Shown: positions 25,458-36,192, numbered from the stretch's first letter. The stretch is DNA of 64,000 nt from Paenibacillus sediminis (GCF_017873765.1 NZ_JAGGKP010000001.1:1240001-1304000), one strand, 5' to 3'. Notes: generated by a model not told the origin, from the sequence alone. Numbers and translations: made by a program.

Positions 25458-28133
25458 TTAAGAACTAACTCTGCCGTGCTGATACTGCTCTAAAGACATC
25501 AACACTTCACGCGGCTTACTGCCCTCATAAGGGCCGATGATGCCGTGTGCTTCCATCGAATCAATGAGCCGAGCCGCCCTTGTATAACCAATACGCATGC
25601 GGCGCTGAAGCAGGGACACTGAAGCTTGCTTCGCTTCAAGCACGATTTGCACCGCTTGGTCGTAGAGTTCATCTAGAACTTCTTCTTGCTCCTGCGCGGT
25701 TTCTTCTATTTCAGGTACAAGATCTTCGTTATATTCCGCTTCTCCCTGTTCACGTACAAAATTAACGATCGATTCAACTTCTTGATCGGTCATAAATGCA
25801 CCCTGCACACGAATAGGCTTAGAGGTGCCCATTGGCATGAATAACATATCCCCGCGTCCGAGCAGCTTCTCTGCTCCAGCCATGTCCAGAATCGTTCTTG
25901 AGTCCACTTGAGAGGATACGCCGAATGCAATTCTTGAAGGAATATTCGCTTTAATAACACCAGTAATAACGTCTACTGAAGGACGCTGAGTAGCAATAAT
26001 CAAGTGGATACCCGCAGCGCGCGCCATTTGCGCAAGACGAGTAATTGCCTCTTCCACGTCATGCGCTGCAACCATCATAAGATCGGCAAGTTCATCGACG
26101 ATAACGACGATATACGGCAAAATTGCTTCCGGGTTATCTTTCATCAAATTGTTGTAGCCTTCAATGTTACGTGTTCCCGATTTCGAGAACAGTTCATAAC
26201 GCTTCTCCATTTCCACAACAATCTTCTTCAGCGCTAATGAAGCACGCTTCGGATCGGTAACAACCGGCGTTAACAGATGCGGAATTCCATTATAAACATT
26301 CAGTTCGACCATTTTCGGATCGACCATCATGAACTTAACTTCATCTGGCTTAGCTTTGTACAATATGCTCGTAATAATGCCGTTAATACATACGGATTTA
26401 CCAGAACCAGTAGCACCCGCCACAAGTAAATGCGGCATCTTGGCCAAGTTGCCGACAATGGTCTGCCCTGAAATATCTCGTCCGAGAGCGATGGACAATT
26501 TCGAGGAGGAATCTTGGAACACCTGTGTCTCCATCACTTCTCGCATCGTTACAAGCGACACCTCGGGATTCGGCACTTCAATTCCGATTGCTGATTTCCC
26601 TGGAATCGGCGCTTCCATACGAATATCTTTCGCTGCCAAAGCGAGCGCGATATCATCCGTCAGATTGACAATGCGACTTACCTTCACACCAATGTCAGGC
26701 TGAATTTCATAACGAGTAACAGCTGGTCCTCTGACCACTTCGAGCACTTTAGCTCTGACGCCAAAGCTCTCCAAAGTTGCTTCAAGCTTACGAGCTGTCT
26801 GCATATAATCTGCTTGATCTCCAGCTTTGCTGCTTGATGGCGGTTTGGACAGCAGACGGAATGGTGGAAGCTTATACGGCTTCGGAGATGGTTTAGGCAG
26901 TGGTGTGATCATATCCATTTCTTTGCTTTGATCCTGAGTGGATAGGTTTGAATCCCCATTTAGATTCAGATCGTTACTTGCCATCTCTGATAAAGACTCT
27001 ACTGGCGCTAGTGGTGTCGGTCGCGGTGCTGAATATTTGTCTATGGTCCCTTCGACTATGTAATCATCCATTAGATCGTCATAATCTGGATCTTCGTGTC
27101 TTCCCTCTGTTTTCACTTGTTCAAAGAAATCCCGAATAATCGGACCATTATTTCCGCGTATACTGTCTTCACTTATATCTTCTTCATGATGGTCTACCTG
27201 CTGATCATGATTAATATTGTTAGGCTCTCTATGTACCTCTTCGTTCTCTTCATCATCAATAGGTGCCGCTTGATAAGCGGATCTCATCACGATATCATCC
27301 AGCAGTACGTCCTCGTCCGATTCATGATGGGCCTTAGGCTGTTTGCTGCTGAACAATTGAAAGAACACTGGGGTTTTCTTTTGATTTTGAGGACTGGAAT
27401 AATGTTCGTCCTCATCCTCATCATCCATAGGGAGCAGCTCAACTTCCATCCGCTTCGACACAAGCTTATTCGGCCCATGTTTGTCAGCAGTTCTATTCTT
27501 ACTTTTTCTGCTTGAACGAAATACAGCAATCAGCTTCATTAATCGTGCACGAACAATCCGCATCAATTCAACGTAAGACAGATTTGTAATCAGCATAAAA
27601 CTAATAAAGAACATGACGATCATGACCAGTCTGGAACCAATCATTCCGAACAGCCAATAGAGCATAGCGAGCTGAACAGCACCGACATATCCTCCGCCAA
27701 TATCTTTATGAAGCATGGAAGTATCATTTTCCGCTTTAGGTGAGATGAGTGATCCTTGAAGATCATTATGTACTTGCTTGAGAATCATCCCTGCATCCAC
27801 GTTCATTAATGGGGACAGTTTCTGTTCTATTGTTGAAATGGTACTCATTAACGTGAGTGCAAGCACAAGCAGCACAATTCCCGCTTTTCGACTAGTCCAG
27901 CCTCTTGGCCACTTGCGATGAATCATAACCATCAAACCGACATATATACCTACTAATGGAATGACAAAATAAAATTTACCGAGCACAAGGCCAAACATTT
28001 TAGACAGGGATCTACCGACTGCAGCCTCTCCTGATAGCGCAATGACTGATAATGTAATGAAGATAATCCCATAAATTTCATATTTAAGCACGTTGCTTAA
28101 AGAGACATTTTTCCTCTTTCTTCTTCTGGCCAC
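25458..28133 (-). CDS. spoIIIE: DNA translocase SpoIIIE/FtsK
   Basis: 891 residues from GTG 28133 after GGGGGTGAC. Four membrane segments lie in the first 190 residues. A long acidic, His- and Asn-rich linker follows (about 210-430), longer than in B. subtilis. Then come the alpha/beta motor with Walker A GATGSGKS near 575 and Walker [13 protein letters not shown], and the gamma DNA-reading winged helix at the end ([19 protein letters not shown]). It pumps DNA into the forespore and clears septa. The conserved position between ylzJ and the ymf genes favours SpoIIIE over SftA. Confidence 0.93.
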   Translation of the reverse strand: MARRRKRKNVSLSNVLKYEIYGIIFITLSVIALSGEAAVGRSLSKMFGLVLGKFYFVIPLVGIYVGLMVMIHRKWPRGWTSRKAGIVLLVLALTLMSTISTIEQKLSPLMNVDAGMILKQVHNDLQGSLISPKAENDTSMLHKDIGGGYVGAVQLAMLYWLFGMIGSRLVMIVMFFISFMLITNLSYVELMRIVRARLMKLIAVFRSSRKSKNRTADKHGPNKLVSKRMEVELLPMDDEDEDEHYSSPQNQKKTPVFFQLFSSKQPKAHHESDEDVLLDDIVMRSAYQAAPIDDEENEEVHREPNNINHDQQVDHHEEDISEDSIRGNNGPIIRDFFEQVKTEGRHEDPDYDDLMDDYIVEGTIDKYSAPRPTPLAPVESLSEMASNDLNLNGDSNLSTQDQSKEMDMITPLPKPSPKPYKLPPFRLLSKPPSSSKAGDQADYMQTARKLEATLESFGVRAKVLEVVRGPAVTRYEIQPDIGVKVSRIVNLTDDIALALAAKDIRMEAPIPGKSAIGIEVPNPEVSLVTMREVMETQVFQDSSSKLSIALGRDISGQTIVGNLAKMPHLLVAGATGSGKSVCINGIITSILYKAKPDEVKFMMVDPKMVELNVYNGIPHLLTPVVTDPKRASLALKKIVVEMEKRYELFSKSGTRNIEGYNNLMKDNPEAILPYIVVIVDELADLMMVAAHDVEEAITRLAQMARAAGIHLIIATQRPSVDVITGVIKANIPSRIAFGVSSQVDSRTILDMAGAEKLLGRGDMLFMPMGTSKPIRVQGAFMTDQEVESIVNFVREQGEAEYNEDLVPEIEETAQEQEEVLDELYDQAVQIVLEAKQASVSLLQRRMRIGYTRAARLIDSMEAHGIIGPYEGSKPREVLMSLEQYQHGRVSS

Positions 28134-28154
28134 AATAGTCACCCCCAGAAGAAT

Positions 28155-28160
28155 ATTATA
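28155..28160 (-). promoter_or_regulatory. Extended -10 promoter of spoIIIE
   Basis: Minus strand TGGTATAAT is a perfect extended -10. The sequence 17 bases upstream (AGGTGT) is a poor -35. It ends about 20 bases before the GTG start. Confidence 0.5.
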
Positions 28161-28210
28161 CCACAAAGGCCGATATCACACCTATATTGTTATACATGCC
28201 TAAGACTGAT

Positions 28211-28468
28211 TCACACTATAGGGCTGAATTGATTAGGTTGATTGGATTGAACTGCAGGGAAATAGCAAATTTGTTGCCCAGGGGCGTATGCAGGGTTCAA
28301 ATAATCACTCAGCTCACAACGAAGCAGTCTTACGATGACAGCCCTTTGTGAATCGATTGGAGCCGCTTGAACCAACATACCATTGATCTCTATTTCTACA
28401 AATTGAGGCGTGTAAGTCATTGCGCCATCCCAGACGGTTTCCATAGGCATCGTTGTATAGAGAGTCAT
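28211..28468 (-). CDS. ylzJ: YlzJ-like small protein
   Basis: 85 residues. Matches the YlzJ family by size, position between tepA and spoIIIE, and by the opening [13 protein letters not shown] and the central [17 protein letters not shown]. Soluble, unknown function. Its ATG overlaps the tepA stop by four bases (ATGA), so it is translationally coupled. The C-terminal tail is Gln/Asn/Pro-rich and probably disordered. Confidence 0.85.
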   Translation of the reverse strand: MTLYTTMPMETVWDGAMTYTPQFVEIEINGMLVQAAPIDSQRAVIVRLLRCELSDYLNPAYAPGQQICYFPAVQSNQPNQFSPIV

Positions 28469-29235
28469 TGTGTGAACCCTCCAGCTGGTATTGTCTTGCG
28501 TTCCTTAATCAAATGTTCCAAATGCTTCATTGCCGCGCCTATACCGCCCACTTCGTCGATTAAACCGAATTTAACGGCATCCTCACCTTCAACAGCCGTA
28601 CCAATATCTCGGTTCAATTCGCCAGTTTTGAACATAAGATCTTTAAACTTCTCCTCCGAAATTCGGGAATGCTTCGTTACAAACCGAACAACTCGTTCTT
28701 GCATCTTCTCCATATATTCGAAGGTTTGAGGCACACCGATAACGAGTCCGCTCATTCGGATCGGATGGATAGTCATCGTAGCGCTCTCTGCAATAAAGGA
28801 ATAGTCTGATGCGACAGCAATCGGTACACCGATGCTATGTCCTCCGCCGATAACAACCGTGACTGTTGGTTTAGACATGGAAGCGATCATCTCTGCGATG
28901 GCAAGACCAGCCTCTACATCACCGCCTACCGTATTTAAAATAATGAGAACGCCTTCGATTTTGTTATTTTGCTCGACTGCAACAAGCTGAGGAATGATAT
29001 GCTCATATTTCGTCGTTTTGTTCTGGGGAGGAAGGACCAAATGACCTTCAATTTGACCAATGATCGTTAAACAGAAAACATTCGATTCTGCGGAAGGGAC
29101 TGTGGTCTGACCAAGTTGCTGAATGGTTTCAACAGGCGGCGGCGCCTTTTTATCATCAGGTACTGCTGCCGGTTGCTCGGTTTGATTAGTATAGTGATTG
29201 AACTGTGCTGTATTTCCGTTATCTCTTGTATTCAT
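28465..29235 (-). CDS. tepA: TepA/YmfB ClpP-class serine protease
   Basis: 256 residues from ATG 29235 after TGGAGGAG; the frame to 29307 lacks a site. The first about 45 residues are polar and probably disordered. The ClpP-like domain has the nucleophile in GGGHSIG (Ser about 134) and the His in [10 protein letters not shown], so the active site appears intact. In B. subtilis TepA is linked to translocation-related proteolysis and to degradation of small acid-soluble proteins during outgrowth. Encoded next to ylzJ and spoIIIE, as expected. Confidence 0.92.
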   Translation of the reverse strand: MNTRDNGNTAQFNHYTNQTEQPAAVPDDKKAPPPVETIQQLGQTTVPSAESNVFCLTIIGQIEGHLVLPPQNKTTKYEHIIPQLVAVEQNNKIEGVLIILNTVGGDVEAGLAIAEMIASMSKPTVTVVIGGGHSIGVPIAVASDYSFIAESATMTIHPIRMSGLVIGVPQTFEYMEKMQERVVRFVTKHSRISEEKFKDLMFKTGELNRDIGTAVEGEDAVKFGLIDEVGGIGAAMKHLEHLIKERKTIPAGGFTQ

Positions 29236-29305
29236 TGCATACTCCTCCAAACAAATGATGAAATGGCTTATTGTAGTATGCCAATGTATAACCAATATTA
29301 AACGC

Positions 29306-29360
29306 AAAAAGCCTCCCTTCTCACTAGAAACCGTCCAATATTACCGGCGAGAAAGGAGGC
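29306..29360 (-). terminator. Rho-independent terminator after the RNase J gene
   Basis: Minus strand GCCTCCTTTCTC and GAGAAGGGAGGC pair over 12 bases across a 26-base loop, followed by TTTTTGCG. Confidence 0.85.
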
Positions 29361-29410
29361 GACTGTGTGCCTATCTTATGAAGTTGGTTTTTATTTGATT
29401 CACCAATGAA

Positions 29411-31090
29411 TTAAACTTCCATGATGATTGGCAGAATCATCGGTCTGCGACGGGTTTGTTCATATAGGAATCTGCCGAGCGCATCTTTCACATTTGTTTT
29501 TAGGGAAGCCCATTCATTTACATTTTCACTCATTAATTTTTGCAGTGTGCTGGTTACGATACGATTTGCTTCATCGAGCAATCCTTCAGATTCGCGAACA
29601 TAAACGAAACCGCGAGAAATAATATCTGGTCCTGACATAATCGTTCCATCTTGCTTGCTGAGTGTAACGACGACAACGAGAATACCATCTTGTGATAAAA
29701 GCTTACGGTCACGAAGTACAATATTCCCTACATCACCAACACCGAGTCCGTCGATGAGTACGTTACCTGCAGGAACTTTACCGGCTTTACGCGCTACTCC
29801 ATTTTGAATTTCCACCGTGTCACCAATATCTGTGATAAAGATATCCTCTGGATCAATTCCTACGGATTCAGCAAGAAGCGCGTGTTTGCGCAGCATACGA
29901 TATTCACCGTGAATAGGTATGAAATATTTAGGTTTCATAAGGTTGAGCATGAGCTTGAGCTCTTCTTGACTGCCATGTCCAGAGACATGGACTCCTGAAT
30001 TTGAGCCTGAATAAATAACTTCTGCTCCTAAGCGGAATAATTCATCAATGGTGCGGCCAACATATTTTTCATTCCCAGGAACCGGCGTTGCAGCAATAAT
30101 GACTGTATCACCAGGCAAAATATCCACTTTGCGATGTGTAGAGCGTGCCATCCGTGTTAGTGCTGACATGGGTTCGCCTTGGCTGCCTGTCGACAGGATA
30201 ACAACGCGGTCTGCTGCCATTTTGTTCACTTCTTCGGGCTCAATAAGCATCCCTTCTGGGATGTCTAAGTAACCAAGCTCTGAAGCAATCGTAACGACAT
30301 TCACCATACTGCGGCCGATCACCGTTACTTTTCGATCTGTTGATTTCGCTGCATCAATGACTTGTTGAATGCGGTGAACGTTAGAAGCAAAAGTGGCTAC
30401 TACAACACGCTGACGTGCTTTTCGGAAAATATCTTCAAGAACGTCACCTACAATTCGCTCTGAAGGTGTAAAACCAGGTTTCTCAGAGTTCGTGCTGTCT
30501 GAAAGAAGCGCTAGAACGCCTCTTTTCCCGATTTCACCCATACGATGCAAATCTGCAAATTGACCATTGACTGGAGTATGATCAAATTTAAAGTCGCCTG
30601 TATGAACAACGTTTCCTTCAGGTGTCTCAATACAAATCCCAACAGAATCAGGAATACTGTGATTCGTTTTGAAGAACGTAGCTTTCATTGTTGATCCGAG
30701 CTGTACTTCTGAATCTGCATTGATTAAAATTCGTTTGGTCTCTCCAAGCAATCCTGCTTCTTTCAATTTATTCTCGACTAAGCCAAGAGTCAATTTTGTT
30801 CCGTAAACCGGAACATTTAAATGTTTAAGTACATAAGGCAATCCGCCAATGTGATCCTCGTGGCCATGTGTCAACAAAATGCCTCTGACTTTATCGCGAT
30901 TTTCCGTCAAATAGGAAATATCTGGAATGACAATATCGATTCCAAGCATATCTTCTTCCGGAAATTTAAGCCCCGCATCCACGACAACAATGTCGTTAGC
31001 ATATTGAATAACATACATGTTTTTCCCGATTTCACCGACGCCGCCCAATGCAAAGATCGTCAATTTATCGCTGTTCATTTTTTTGGACAA
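29411..31090 (-). CDS. rnjB: Ribonuclease J at the rnjB locus, catalytic motif intact
   Basis: 559 residues. Beta-lactamase fold with THGHEDHIGG (the HxHxDH zinc motif), then DFKFDHTPV, the beta-CASP segment (about 210-370) and the PIHGEYRML His. The C-terminal domain ends EQTRRRPMILPIIMEV. RNase J enzymes combine 5'-3' exonuclease and endonuclease action on RNA. By position between dapA and tepA it is rnjB (ymfA), but the metal motif is complete as in RNase J1. Start TTG 31090 lies about ten bases after AGGAGGG. A promoter is placed about 90 bases upstream. Confidence 0.93.
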   Translation of the reverse strand: MSKKMNSDKLTIFALGGVGEIGKNMYVIQYANDIVVVDAGLKFPEEDMLGIDIVIPDISYLTENRDKVRGILLTHGHEDHIGGLPYVLKHLNVPVYGTKLTLGLVENKLKEAGLLGETKRILINADSEVQLGSTMKATFFKTNHSIPDSVGICIETPEGNVVHTGDFKFDHTPVNGQFADLHRMGEIGKRGVLALLSDSTNSEKPGFTPSERIVGDVLEDIFRKARQRVVVATFASNVHRIQQVIDAAKSTDRKVTVIGRSMVNVVTIASELGYLDIPEGMLIEPEEVNKMAADRVVILSTGSQGEPMSALTRMARSTHRKVDILPGDTVIIAATPVPGNEKYVGRTIDELFRLGAEVIYSGSNSGVHVSGHGSQEELKLMLNLMKPKYFIPIHGEYRMLRKHALLAESVGIDPEDIFITDIGDTVEIQNGVARKAGKVPAGNVLIDGLGVGDVGNIVLRDRKLLSQDGILVVVVTLSKQDGTIMSGPDIISRGFVYVRESEGLLDEANRIVTSTLQKLMSENVNEWASLKTNVKDALGRFLYEQTRRRPMILPIIMEV

Positions 31091-31178
31091 GTGTATCTAA
31101 CCCTCCTATGATTTTGGACGTCGTAGTCTAAGTTATATTAAATTTTCAAAAATCTACCGCACCCAGTCACTTGCACTC

Positions 31179-31208
31179 ATTATACATGATGAAAAAGTAA
31201 AAAAACAA
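31179..31208 (-). promoter_or_regulatory. Sigma-A promoter of the RNase J gene
   Basis: Minus strand TTGTTT, 18 bases, TATAAT (perfect -10). It lies after the dapA terminator side of the gap and reads into the RNase J gene. Confidence 0.55.
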
Positions 31209-31271
31209 GTCACTGCTTTTATGAATCTTATGTTTTCCAAAAAAACAAAAAGTTCGACATTAGATGATAAA

Positions 31272-31301
31272 CAAAAAAAGAGCGGAGATATACTCCACTC
31301 T
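31272..31301 (-). terminator. Rho-independent terminator after dapA
   Basis: Minus strand AGAGTGGAG-TATAT-CTCCGCTCT, nine pairs, followed by seven T. It closes the dpaA-dpaB-asd-dapG-dapA operon. Confidence 0.92.
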
Positions 31302-31322
31302 TAGCCTTATCATATGTCTTGC

Positions 31323-32201
31323 TTAAACGTCCAGTAAACCTCGAATAAATGCGGCTTCTTCCGCCGATGCAGGAACTAGCGGCAGACGAACTGAACCGAC
31401 ATGAAATCCTTTTAATTCAAGCGCGTGCTTAACAGCTACCGGATTAGGCACCGGATGTGGACATTCGAACAGCCCCTTAAAAACAGGGAACAGTTTTTGA
31501 TGCAGCTGCGCTGCAGTCTGAACATTGCCGTTCAAATAAGAGTTAATCATTTCTTTCATCGAAGCACCGATAATGTGGCTCGCCACACTGACGATGCCAT
31601 ATGCACCAACAGATAATGCCGGCAAAGTGACTGAGTCATCCCCTGAATAGACACGAAAATGCGCAGGCGCTCCTGCCGCAATCTGTGTCACTTGCTCAAG
31701 AGAAGCGCATTCCTTCGTGGCAACCACATTTGGAATTTGCGCAAGACGAAGTGTCGTCTGTGCCGAAAGACTTGATCCTGTACGTCCAGGGACGTTGTAC
31801 AAAATAACAGGTAGTAAAGTCGATTCGGCGATCGCTTTGAAATGTTGGTACATGCCTTCTTGATTAGGCTTATTGTAATAAGGCACGACAAGAAGCACGC
31901 CATCAGCACCTAATTTCTCCGCTTCTCTCGTTAGGTGAATAGAGTGCTGTGTATTGTTGCTTCCCGTACCTGCGATAATTTTAGTTCTTCCACGCGCATG
32001 TCTAACTGCAAATTCAAACAGCTGCAGTTTTTCTTCATCGGACAATGTTGGTGATTCACCAGTTGTTCCGCTAATAACCAACGCATCCGATTTTTGCTCA
32101 TCAATTAAATAATCGATAAGCCGCGAGGTTTCTGTCCAATTGATCTGTCCCTGTTCATCAAATGGCGTGACCATGGCTGTAATCAATCTTCCGAAATCCA
32201 C
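31323..32201 (-). CDS. dapA: 4-hydroxy-tetrahydrodipicolinate synthase
   Basis: 292 residues. Condenses pyruvate with aspartate semialdehyde, the first committed step toward lysine and dipicolinate. GTTGESPTL binds pyruvate, YNVPGRTG carries the catalytic Tyr, and the Schiff-base Lys is in VVATKECAS. GDDSVTLP is also family-specific. Start is GTG 32201 after AAGGAGGAG. Last gene of the operon; its product feeds DpaA/DpaB in the mother cell. Confidence 0.97.
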   Translation of the reverse strand: MDFGRLITAMVTPFDEQGQINWTETSRLIDYLIDEQKSDALVISGTTGESPTLSDEEKLQLFEFAVRHARGRTKIIAGTGSNNTQHSIHLTREAEKLGADGVLLVVPYYNKPNQEGMYQHFKAIAESTLLPVILYNVPGRTGSSLSAQTTLRLAQIPNVVATKECASLEQVTQIAAGAPAHFRVYSGDDSVTLPALSVGAYGIVSVASHIIGASMKEMINSYLNGNVQTAAQLHQKLFPVFKGLFECPHPVPNPVAVKHALELKGFHVGSVRLPLVPASAEEAAFIRGLLDV

Positions 32202-32250
32202 TTTGACTCCTCCTTATAGCGTACTGCTATAACACTGTACCTGCACACAA

Positions 32251-33471
32251 TTAACGGTGAAGCTCAAATTTGGCATGTAATGCACGCAGCGCCTGCACCA
32301 TGTCCTCTTTTTTCACTAGCACCCAAATCGTTGTGTTGGAATCAGCTGATTGTAAAATTTGAATATCCTGTTCCGTTAATGCTTCAACAATTTTTGCCAT
32401 GATACCGGGAACTCCATTAATTCCTCCGCCTATAACAGAAACTTTAGCACATCCGGACAAACTTTTTGGTTTAAATCCAAGTTGCTGCAATATGGAAATT
32501 GCCTTCTCGGAATCAGAATCAAATACGGTATAAACCGCTCCCGTAGGGGTTACATTAATAAAATCAACACTGATGTCATTTTCAGCCATCGCTTTAAAAA
32601 CTTTCAGTTGCAAATGGTGATCTTCACCGTCTTGTGATTCGACCGTGATTTGTGTCACATTACTTACGTATGCAACTCCGGTTACGAAGCGGTCAATAAT
32701 TCCCGTCTGTACATCTTTAAACCCTTCTGGCTGTGTAATTAACGTACCTTCACTCTCTGTAAAGGTCGAACGAACCCTGACAGGAATTTGCGATTGCATC
32801 GCAATTTCTACAGCACGAGGATGAATGACCTTGGCTCCTTGATGAGCCATATTGCTAATTTCGGTATAGCTTACATAAGCTAATGGCTTCGCATCTTCAA
32901 CAATTCTCGGATCCGCTGTTAATACACCTTCAACATCCGTATAAATATCGACCATCTCTGCATGAAGAGCAGCTCCTAGAGCTGTTGCAGATGTGTCACT
33001 TCCACCGCGGCCAAGCGTTGTAAAGTCACCCTTCTCCGTCTGTCCTTGAAAACCAGTAACGATGACGACATCATTGTACTCCAGTTCTCGAATGATTCGG
33101 GACGGGTCAACATTTAAAATCCGCGCATTCCCATAATGATCATCTGTTAAAAATCCAGCCTGAGCACCTGTTAACACAGTGGATGAGATTAACTCATGCT
33201 GAAGAATGCTGCAAAGTGTTGCAGCAGATATAATTTCACCACAGCAAAGCAATAAATCTCTTTCGCGTGGGGGTATCGCGTTACCATTTTGAGCTACCAG
33301 ATCAAGGAGTGTATCCGTTGCGTACGGATCCCCTTTACGGCCCATCGCCGATACTACGACAACAAGTTTGTAATTTTGGTCTAATTCGCGCTTAATGTGA
33401 CGAACCACATGTTCCCGCGCTTTTTCAGAGGATAGTGATGTCCCCCCGAATTTTTGAACCAAGATGCGCAT
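32251..33471 (-). CDS. dapG: Aspartokinase I, diaminopimelate-sensitive type
   Basis: 406 residues. Phosphorylates aspartate at the head of the lysine pathway. QKFGGTSL near the start, FTTLGRGGSDTSA near 150 and two C-terminal ACT domains (about 265-400) are visible. Membership in the asd-dapG-dapA operon identifies it as the DapG isozyme rather than LysC. AGGAGG precedes ATG 33471. Unlike lysC it has no internal beta-subunit start that stands out. Confidence 0.93.
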   Translation of the reverse strand: MRILVQKFGGTSLSSEKAREHVVRHIKRELDQNYKLVVVVSAMGRKGDPYATDTLLDLVAQNGNAIPPRERDLLLCCGEIISAATLCSILQHELISSTVLTGAQAGFLTDDHYGNARILNVDPSRIIRELEYNDVVIVTGFQGQTEKGDFTTLGRGGSDTSATALGAALHAEMVDIYTDVEGVLTADPRIVEDAKPLAYVSYTEISNMAHQGAKVIHPRAVEIAMQSQIPVRVRSTFTESEGTLITQPEGFKDVQTGIIDRFVTGVAYVSNVTQITVESQDGEDHHLQLKVFKAMAENDISVDFINVTPTGAVYTVFDSDSEKAISILQQLGFKPKSLSGCAKVSVIGGGINGVPGIMAKIVEALTEQDIQILQSADSNTTIWVLVKKEDMVQALRALHAKFELHR

Positions 33472-33538
33472 TTAAATTCCTCCATTTGTAAGTGCAAGAG
33501 AACGAAAAATCCTTTGAGTAACACAAATGGTTGCCATC

Positions 33539-34588
33539 TTAGGCACGCTCAGATGCTTTCTTCGCTGCAATAATTTCTGCAATTTGAACGGCATTCCATG
33601 CTGCGCCTTTCAGCAAATTGTCAGATACAATCCACATATTAAGTCCACGGCTATGGCCTAGATCACGGCGCAAACGACCAACGAAGACTTCATTTTTACC
33701 AGCAGCTTCAGTCGCAAGCGGGTAGCTTTGTGTTGCAGGATCATCTACCAGGACAACGCCTGGCGCATCAGCGATCAGCTGTTTTACGTCTTCCAAATCA
33801 TAGTCATCTTTGAGCTCGACATACACGGACTCAGAATGTCCATAAACAACAGGAATACGGACACAAGTTGCCGTTACATCTATAGATTCGTCATCGAAAA
33901 TTTTCTTCGTTTCACGAACCATTTTCATTTCTTCAAGTGTATAGCCATTGTCTTGGAATTTATCAATTTGCGGAATCGCATTAAATGCAATTTGATGTTT
34001 AACAGGAAGGGAGTTTACCGGCAGAATTTGCGGTTCTACTTTATTTCCAGCCAAGACCTCTTTGCTTTGACGTTTCATTTCATCAATGGCACGGCTCCCC
34101 GCTCCAGAAACAGCTTGATATGTGGAAACAATAATTCTGTCAATGCCGTATCGATCGCGAAGCGGTTTGAGTGCCGCTACCATTTGGATCGTTGAGCAGT
34201 TTGGATTGGCAATAACACCTTGATGTTCGTCAATTTTCGATTCATTTACTTCTGGAACGACAAGCGGTGTGTTTGGATCCATACGAAATGCATTCGTATT
34301 ATCAATACATACCGCACCATGACGAACGGCATGAGGAACCAGTTCTTTACTTACATCTCCCCCAGCACTGAAAAGCGCGATGTCAATTCCTTCAAAGCTA
34401 TCAGGGGTTGCTTCTTCCACGATTATATTTTGACCTTTAAAAGAAATGCTGGTGCCCGCAGAACGTGCGGAAGAAAGAAGTTTCAATTTGGCGATCGGAA
34501 AATTTCTTTTCTCAAGCAAATTGAGAATCTGTTCCCCTACAGCTCCTGTTGCTCCAACAACAGCTACATTCAACCTTTGATTACTCAT
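33539..34588 (-). CDS. asd: Aspartate-semialdehyde dehydrogenase
   Basis: 349 residues. Reduces aspartyl phosphate to the semialdehyde using NADPH. GATGAVGEQ is the nucleotide-binding loop, PNCSTIQM holds the catalytic Cys near residue 130, and the His in RRDLGHSRG completes the active site. AAGGGGAG precedes ATG 34588. It lies between dpaB and dapG. Confidence 0.97.
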   Translation of the reverse strand: MSNQRLNVAVVGATGAVGEQILNLLEKRNFPIAKLKLLSSARSAGTSISFKGQNIIVEEATPDSFEGIDIALFSAGGDVSKELVPHAVRHGAVCIDNTNAFRMDPNTPLVVPEVNESKIDEHQGVIANPNCSTIQMVAALKPLRDRYGIDRIIVSTYQAVSGAGSRAIDEMKRQSKEVLAGNKVEPQILPVNSLPVKHQIAFNAIPQIDKFQDNGYTLEEMKMVRETKKIFDDESIDVTATCVRIPVVYGHSESVYVELKDDYDLEDVKQLIADAPGVVLVDDPATQSYPLATEAAGKNEVFVGRLRRDLGHSRGLNMWIVSDNLLKGAAWNAVQIAEIIAAKKASERA

Positions 34589-34635
34589 CTGGCTCTCCCC
34601 TTCTCAACTAAAACTACCTGCAATATTTAAGTATA

Positions 34636-35232
34636 CTATGCTAACAGAAATCGTTCGATAATCAACGGCTGCAACTGTTCACCTTCTAAAGCCGCATAAC
34701 ACGTTTCTGGAATAAGGTCCATTCTTGCTACCAATGAGTTGGGCTTCTGCTGCGGATTATCTTGACCGAACGGTACAAAATAAATGTTTTTCGTAATAAG
34801 CAGCTTAGCAATATTGGCAGCATTCAGACCTAAACCATCGTTCGTTGATATCGCAATGACTAAAGGGCGACGATTTCGCATTTGCGCCTTTGCAGCCATG
34901 AGCACCGGACTATCTGTCATCGCGTTGGCTAATTTGCTTATCGAATTCCCCGTACATGGAGCAATAACAAGTACATCAAGCAATTTAGATGGGCCAAGCG
35001 GTTCCGCCTCTACAATTGTAGAAATAATATCATTCCCCGTTATTTCTTTCAACTGTTTTCGCCAATTTTCCGAAGTGCCAAACCGAGTATCTGTCGTCAA
35101 GACAGTTTGTGAAATAATGGGGACGACATTCGCCCCTTCATCTACGAAACGCCCAATTTGCGGCATAACTTCCGCAAACGTACAATGGGACCCTGTGATT
35201 GCATAACCAACTGTTTTACCTTGCCAATTCAC
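34636..35232 (-). CDS. dpaB: Dipicolinate synthase subunit B
   Basis: 198 residues. Flavoprotein-like subunit that, with DpaA, oxidises dihydrodipicolinate to dipicolinic acid in the mother cell for spore core packing. The N-terminal GKTVGYAITGSHCTF and VIAPCTGNSISKLAN segments are typical. Start is GTG 35232 seven bases after GGAGGG. It overlaps dpaA by 17 bases, a sign of coupled translation. Confidence 0.96.
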   Translation of the reverse strand: MNWQGKTVGYAITGSHCTFAEVMPQIGRFVDEGANVVPIISQTVLTTDTRFGTSENWRKQLKEITGNDIISTIVEAEPLGPSKLLDVLVIAPCTGNSISKLANAMTDSPVLMAAKAQMRNRRPLVIAISTNDGLGLNAANIAKLLITKNIYFVPFGQDNPQQKPNSLVARMDLIPETCYAALEGEQLQPLIIERFLLA

Positions 35233-36127
35233 TCTCTATCCCTCCAAGCTCAATCTCATCCAAAATTAACTGCGTTAAGCAATTCGCGATGATACGTCCA
35301 GCTGTTTTGGGAGCGACGATACCTGGTAAACCAGGGGCTAACAGCGCCTTAATTCCGCGCTTCTCTGCGAACCGAAAATCGATTCCACCAGGAGCCGAAG
35401 CAAGGTCGATAATAACCGCCCGATTAGGCATTTTCGAGATGATTTGTGCTGTGACTATCATAGTCGGAATTGTGTTAAAAAGCAAGTCAACATCCGTCAC
35501 ATGAAGGCCTAAATCCCTTATCAGAAAAGGCTTCCAGCCCATCTGCACCGCTCTGGCAATATGCTCATCGCGGCGAATGCCTACACGTACATCCGCTCCT
35601 AAGCCTTGCAATGTTTTCGCCATGGTGAAGCCGGTCCTTCCAATTCCGAGCACGGCGCAAGTAGACCCGTGAATTGTAATGTCCGTGTTTTGAATAGCCA
35701 TCATTAAAGCGCCTTCTGCTGTCGGTATCGAGTTGTAAATGGCGACATCATCACGCTCCAGCAGCTCAACAAGTTTGATTTGGTGTTTGGCGCACAGTTT
35801 GCGTAAGTATGATTTAGCCATGCCCGTGTATATGACGCAATGTTGCGGCAATGCTGCAATATGATCCTCAAGCAGAACAAGGGATTGCGACGAATATATC
35901 GCTTGAATCAATCCAGTATCATCACAACCTACGACCGGCAATACTAGTGCATCTGCATTTGCAAGAAGATCTAGCGATAAAGGCTGTTGTGACACCTCTG
36001 CCCATGAATTGTTCAGTTTATCGAATCCGACGATGGTGATCGTTGCATCCATTTCTGCAAACTTGTCAATGACTTCAAGCTGCCTTGCATCTCCCCCCAA
36101 GAATACAACCTGAAATCCAGTAAGCAC
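35216..36127 (-). CDS. dpaA: Dipicolinate synthase subunit A
   Basis: 303 residues. NAD(P)-dependent dehydrogenase-like subunit with an N-terminal domain starting FLGGDARQLEV and a Rossmann site GIGRTGFTMAKTL around residue 160. Partner of DpaB. Start is GTG 36127 after AAGGGGTGAC. First gene of the operon and preceded by a SigK-like promoter, as expected for mother-cell expression. Confidence 0.96.
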   Translation of the reverse strand: MLTGFQVVFLGGDARQLEVIDKFAEMDATITIVGFDKLNNSWAEVSQQPLSLDLLANADALVLPVVGCDDTGLIQAIYSSQSLVLLEDHIAALPQHCVIYTGMAKSYLRKLCAKHQIKLVELLERDDVAIYNSIPTAEGALMMAIQNTDITIHGSTCAVLGIGRTGFTMAKTLQGLGADVRVGIRRDEHIARAVQMGWKPFLIRDLGLHVTDVDLLFNTIPTMIVTAQIISKMPNRAVIIDLASAPGGIDFRFAEKRGIKALLAPGLPGIVAPKTAGRIIANCLTQLILDEIELGGIESELAR

Positions 36128-36163
36128 AGGACGTCACCCCTTTCATACACTGTTATTTACAAC

Positions 36164-36192
36164 ATCATATGCCAGCGCCCATGAAGGGGTGA
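36164..36192 (-). promoter_or_regulatory. SigK promoter candidate of the dpaA operon
   Basis: Minus strand AC(C), 16 bases, GCATATGATG. The -10 matches gCATAnnnTA in all but the last base. B. subtilis spoVF is SigK-dependent. asd, dapG and dapA need vegetative expression, so a second promoter is expected inside the operon. Confidence 0.5.

Noticed and set aside
32214-32230. Short hairpin TATAGC-GTACT-GCTATA between dapG and dapA
   Set aside because: Six pairs without a T-run and overlapping the dapA ribosome site region; too weak to call a terminator or regulator.
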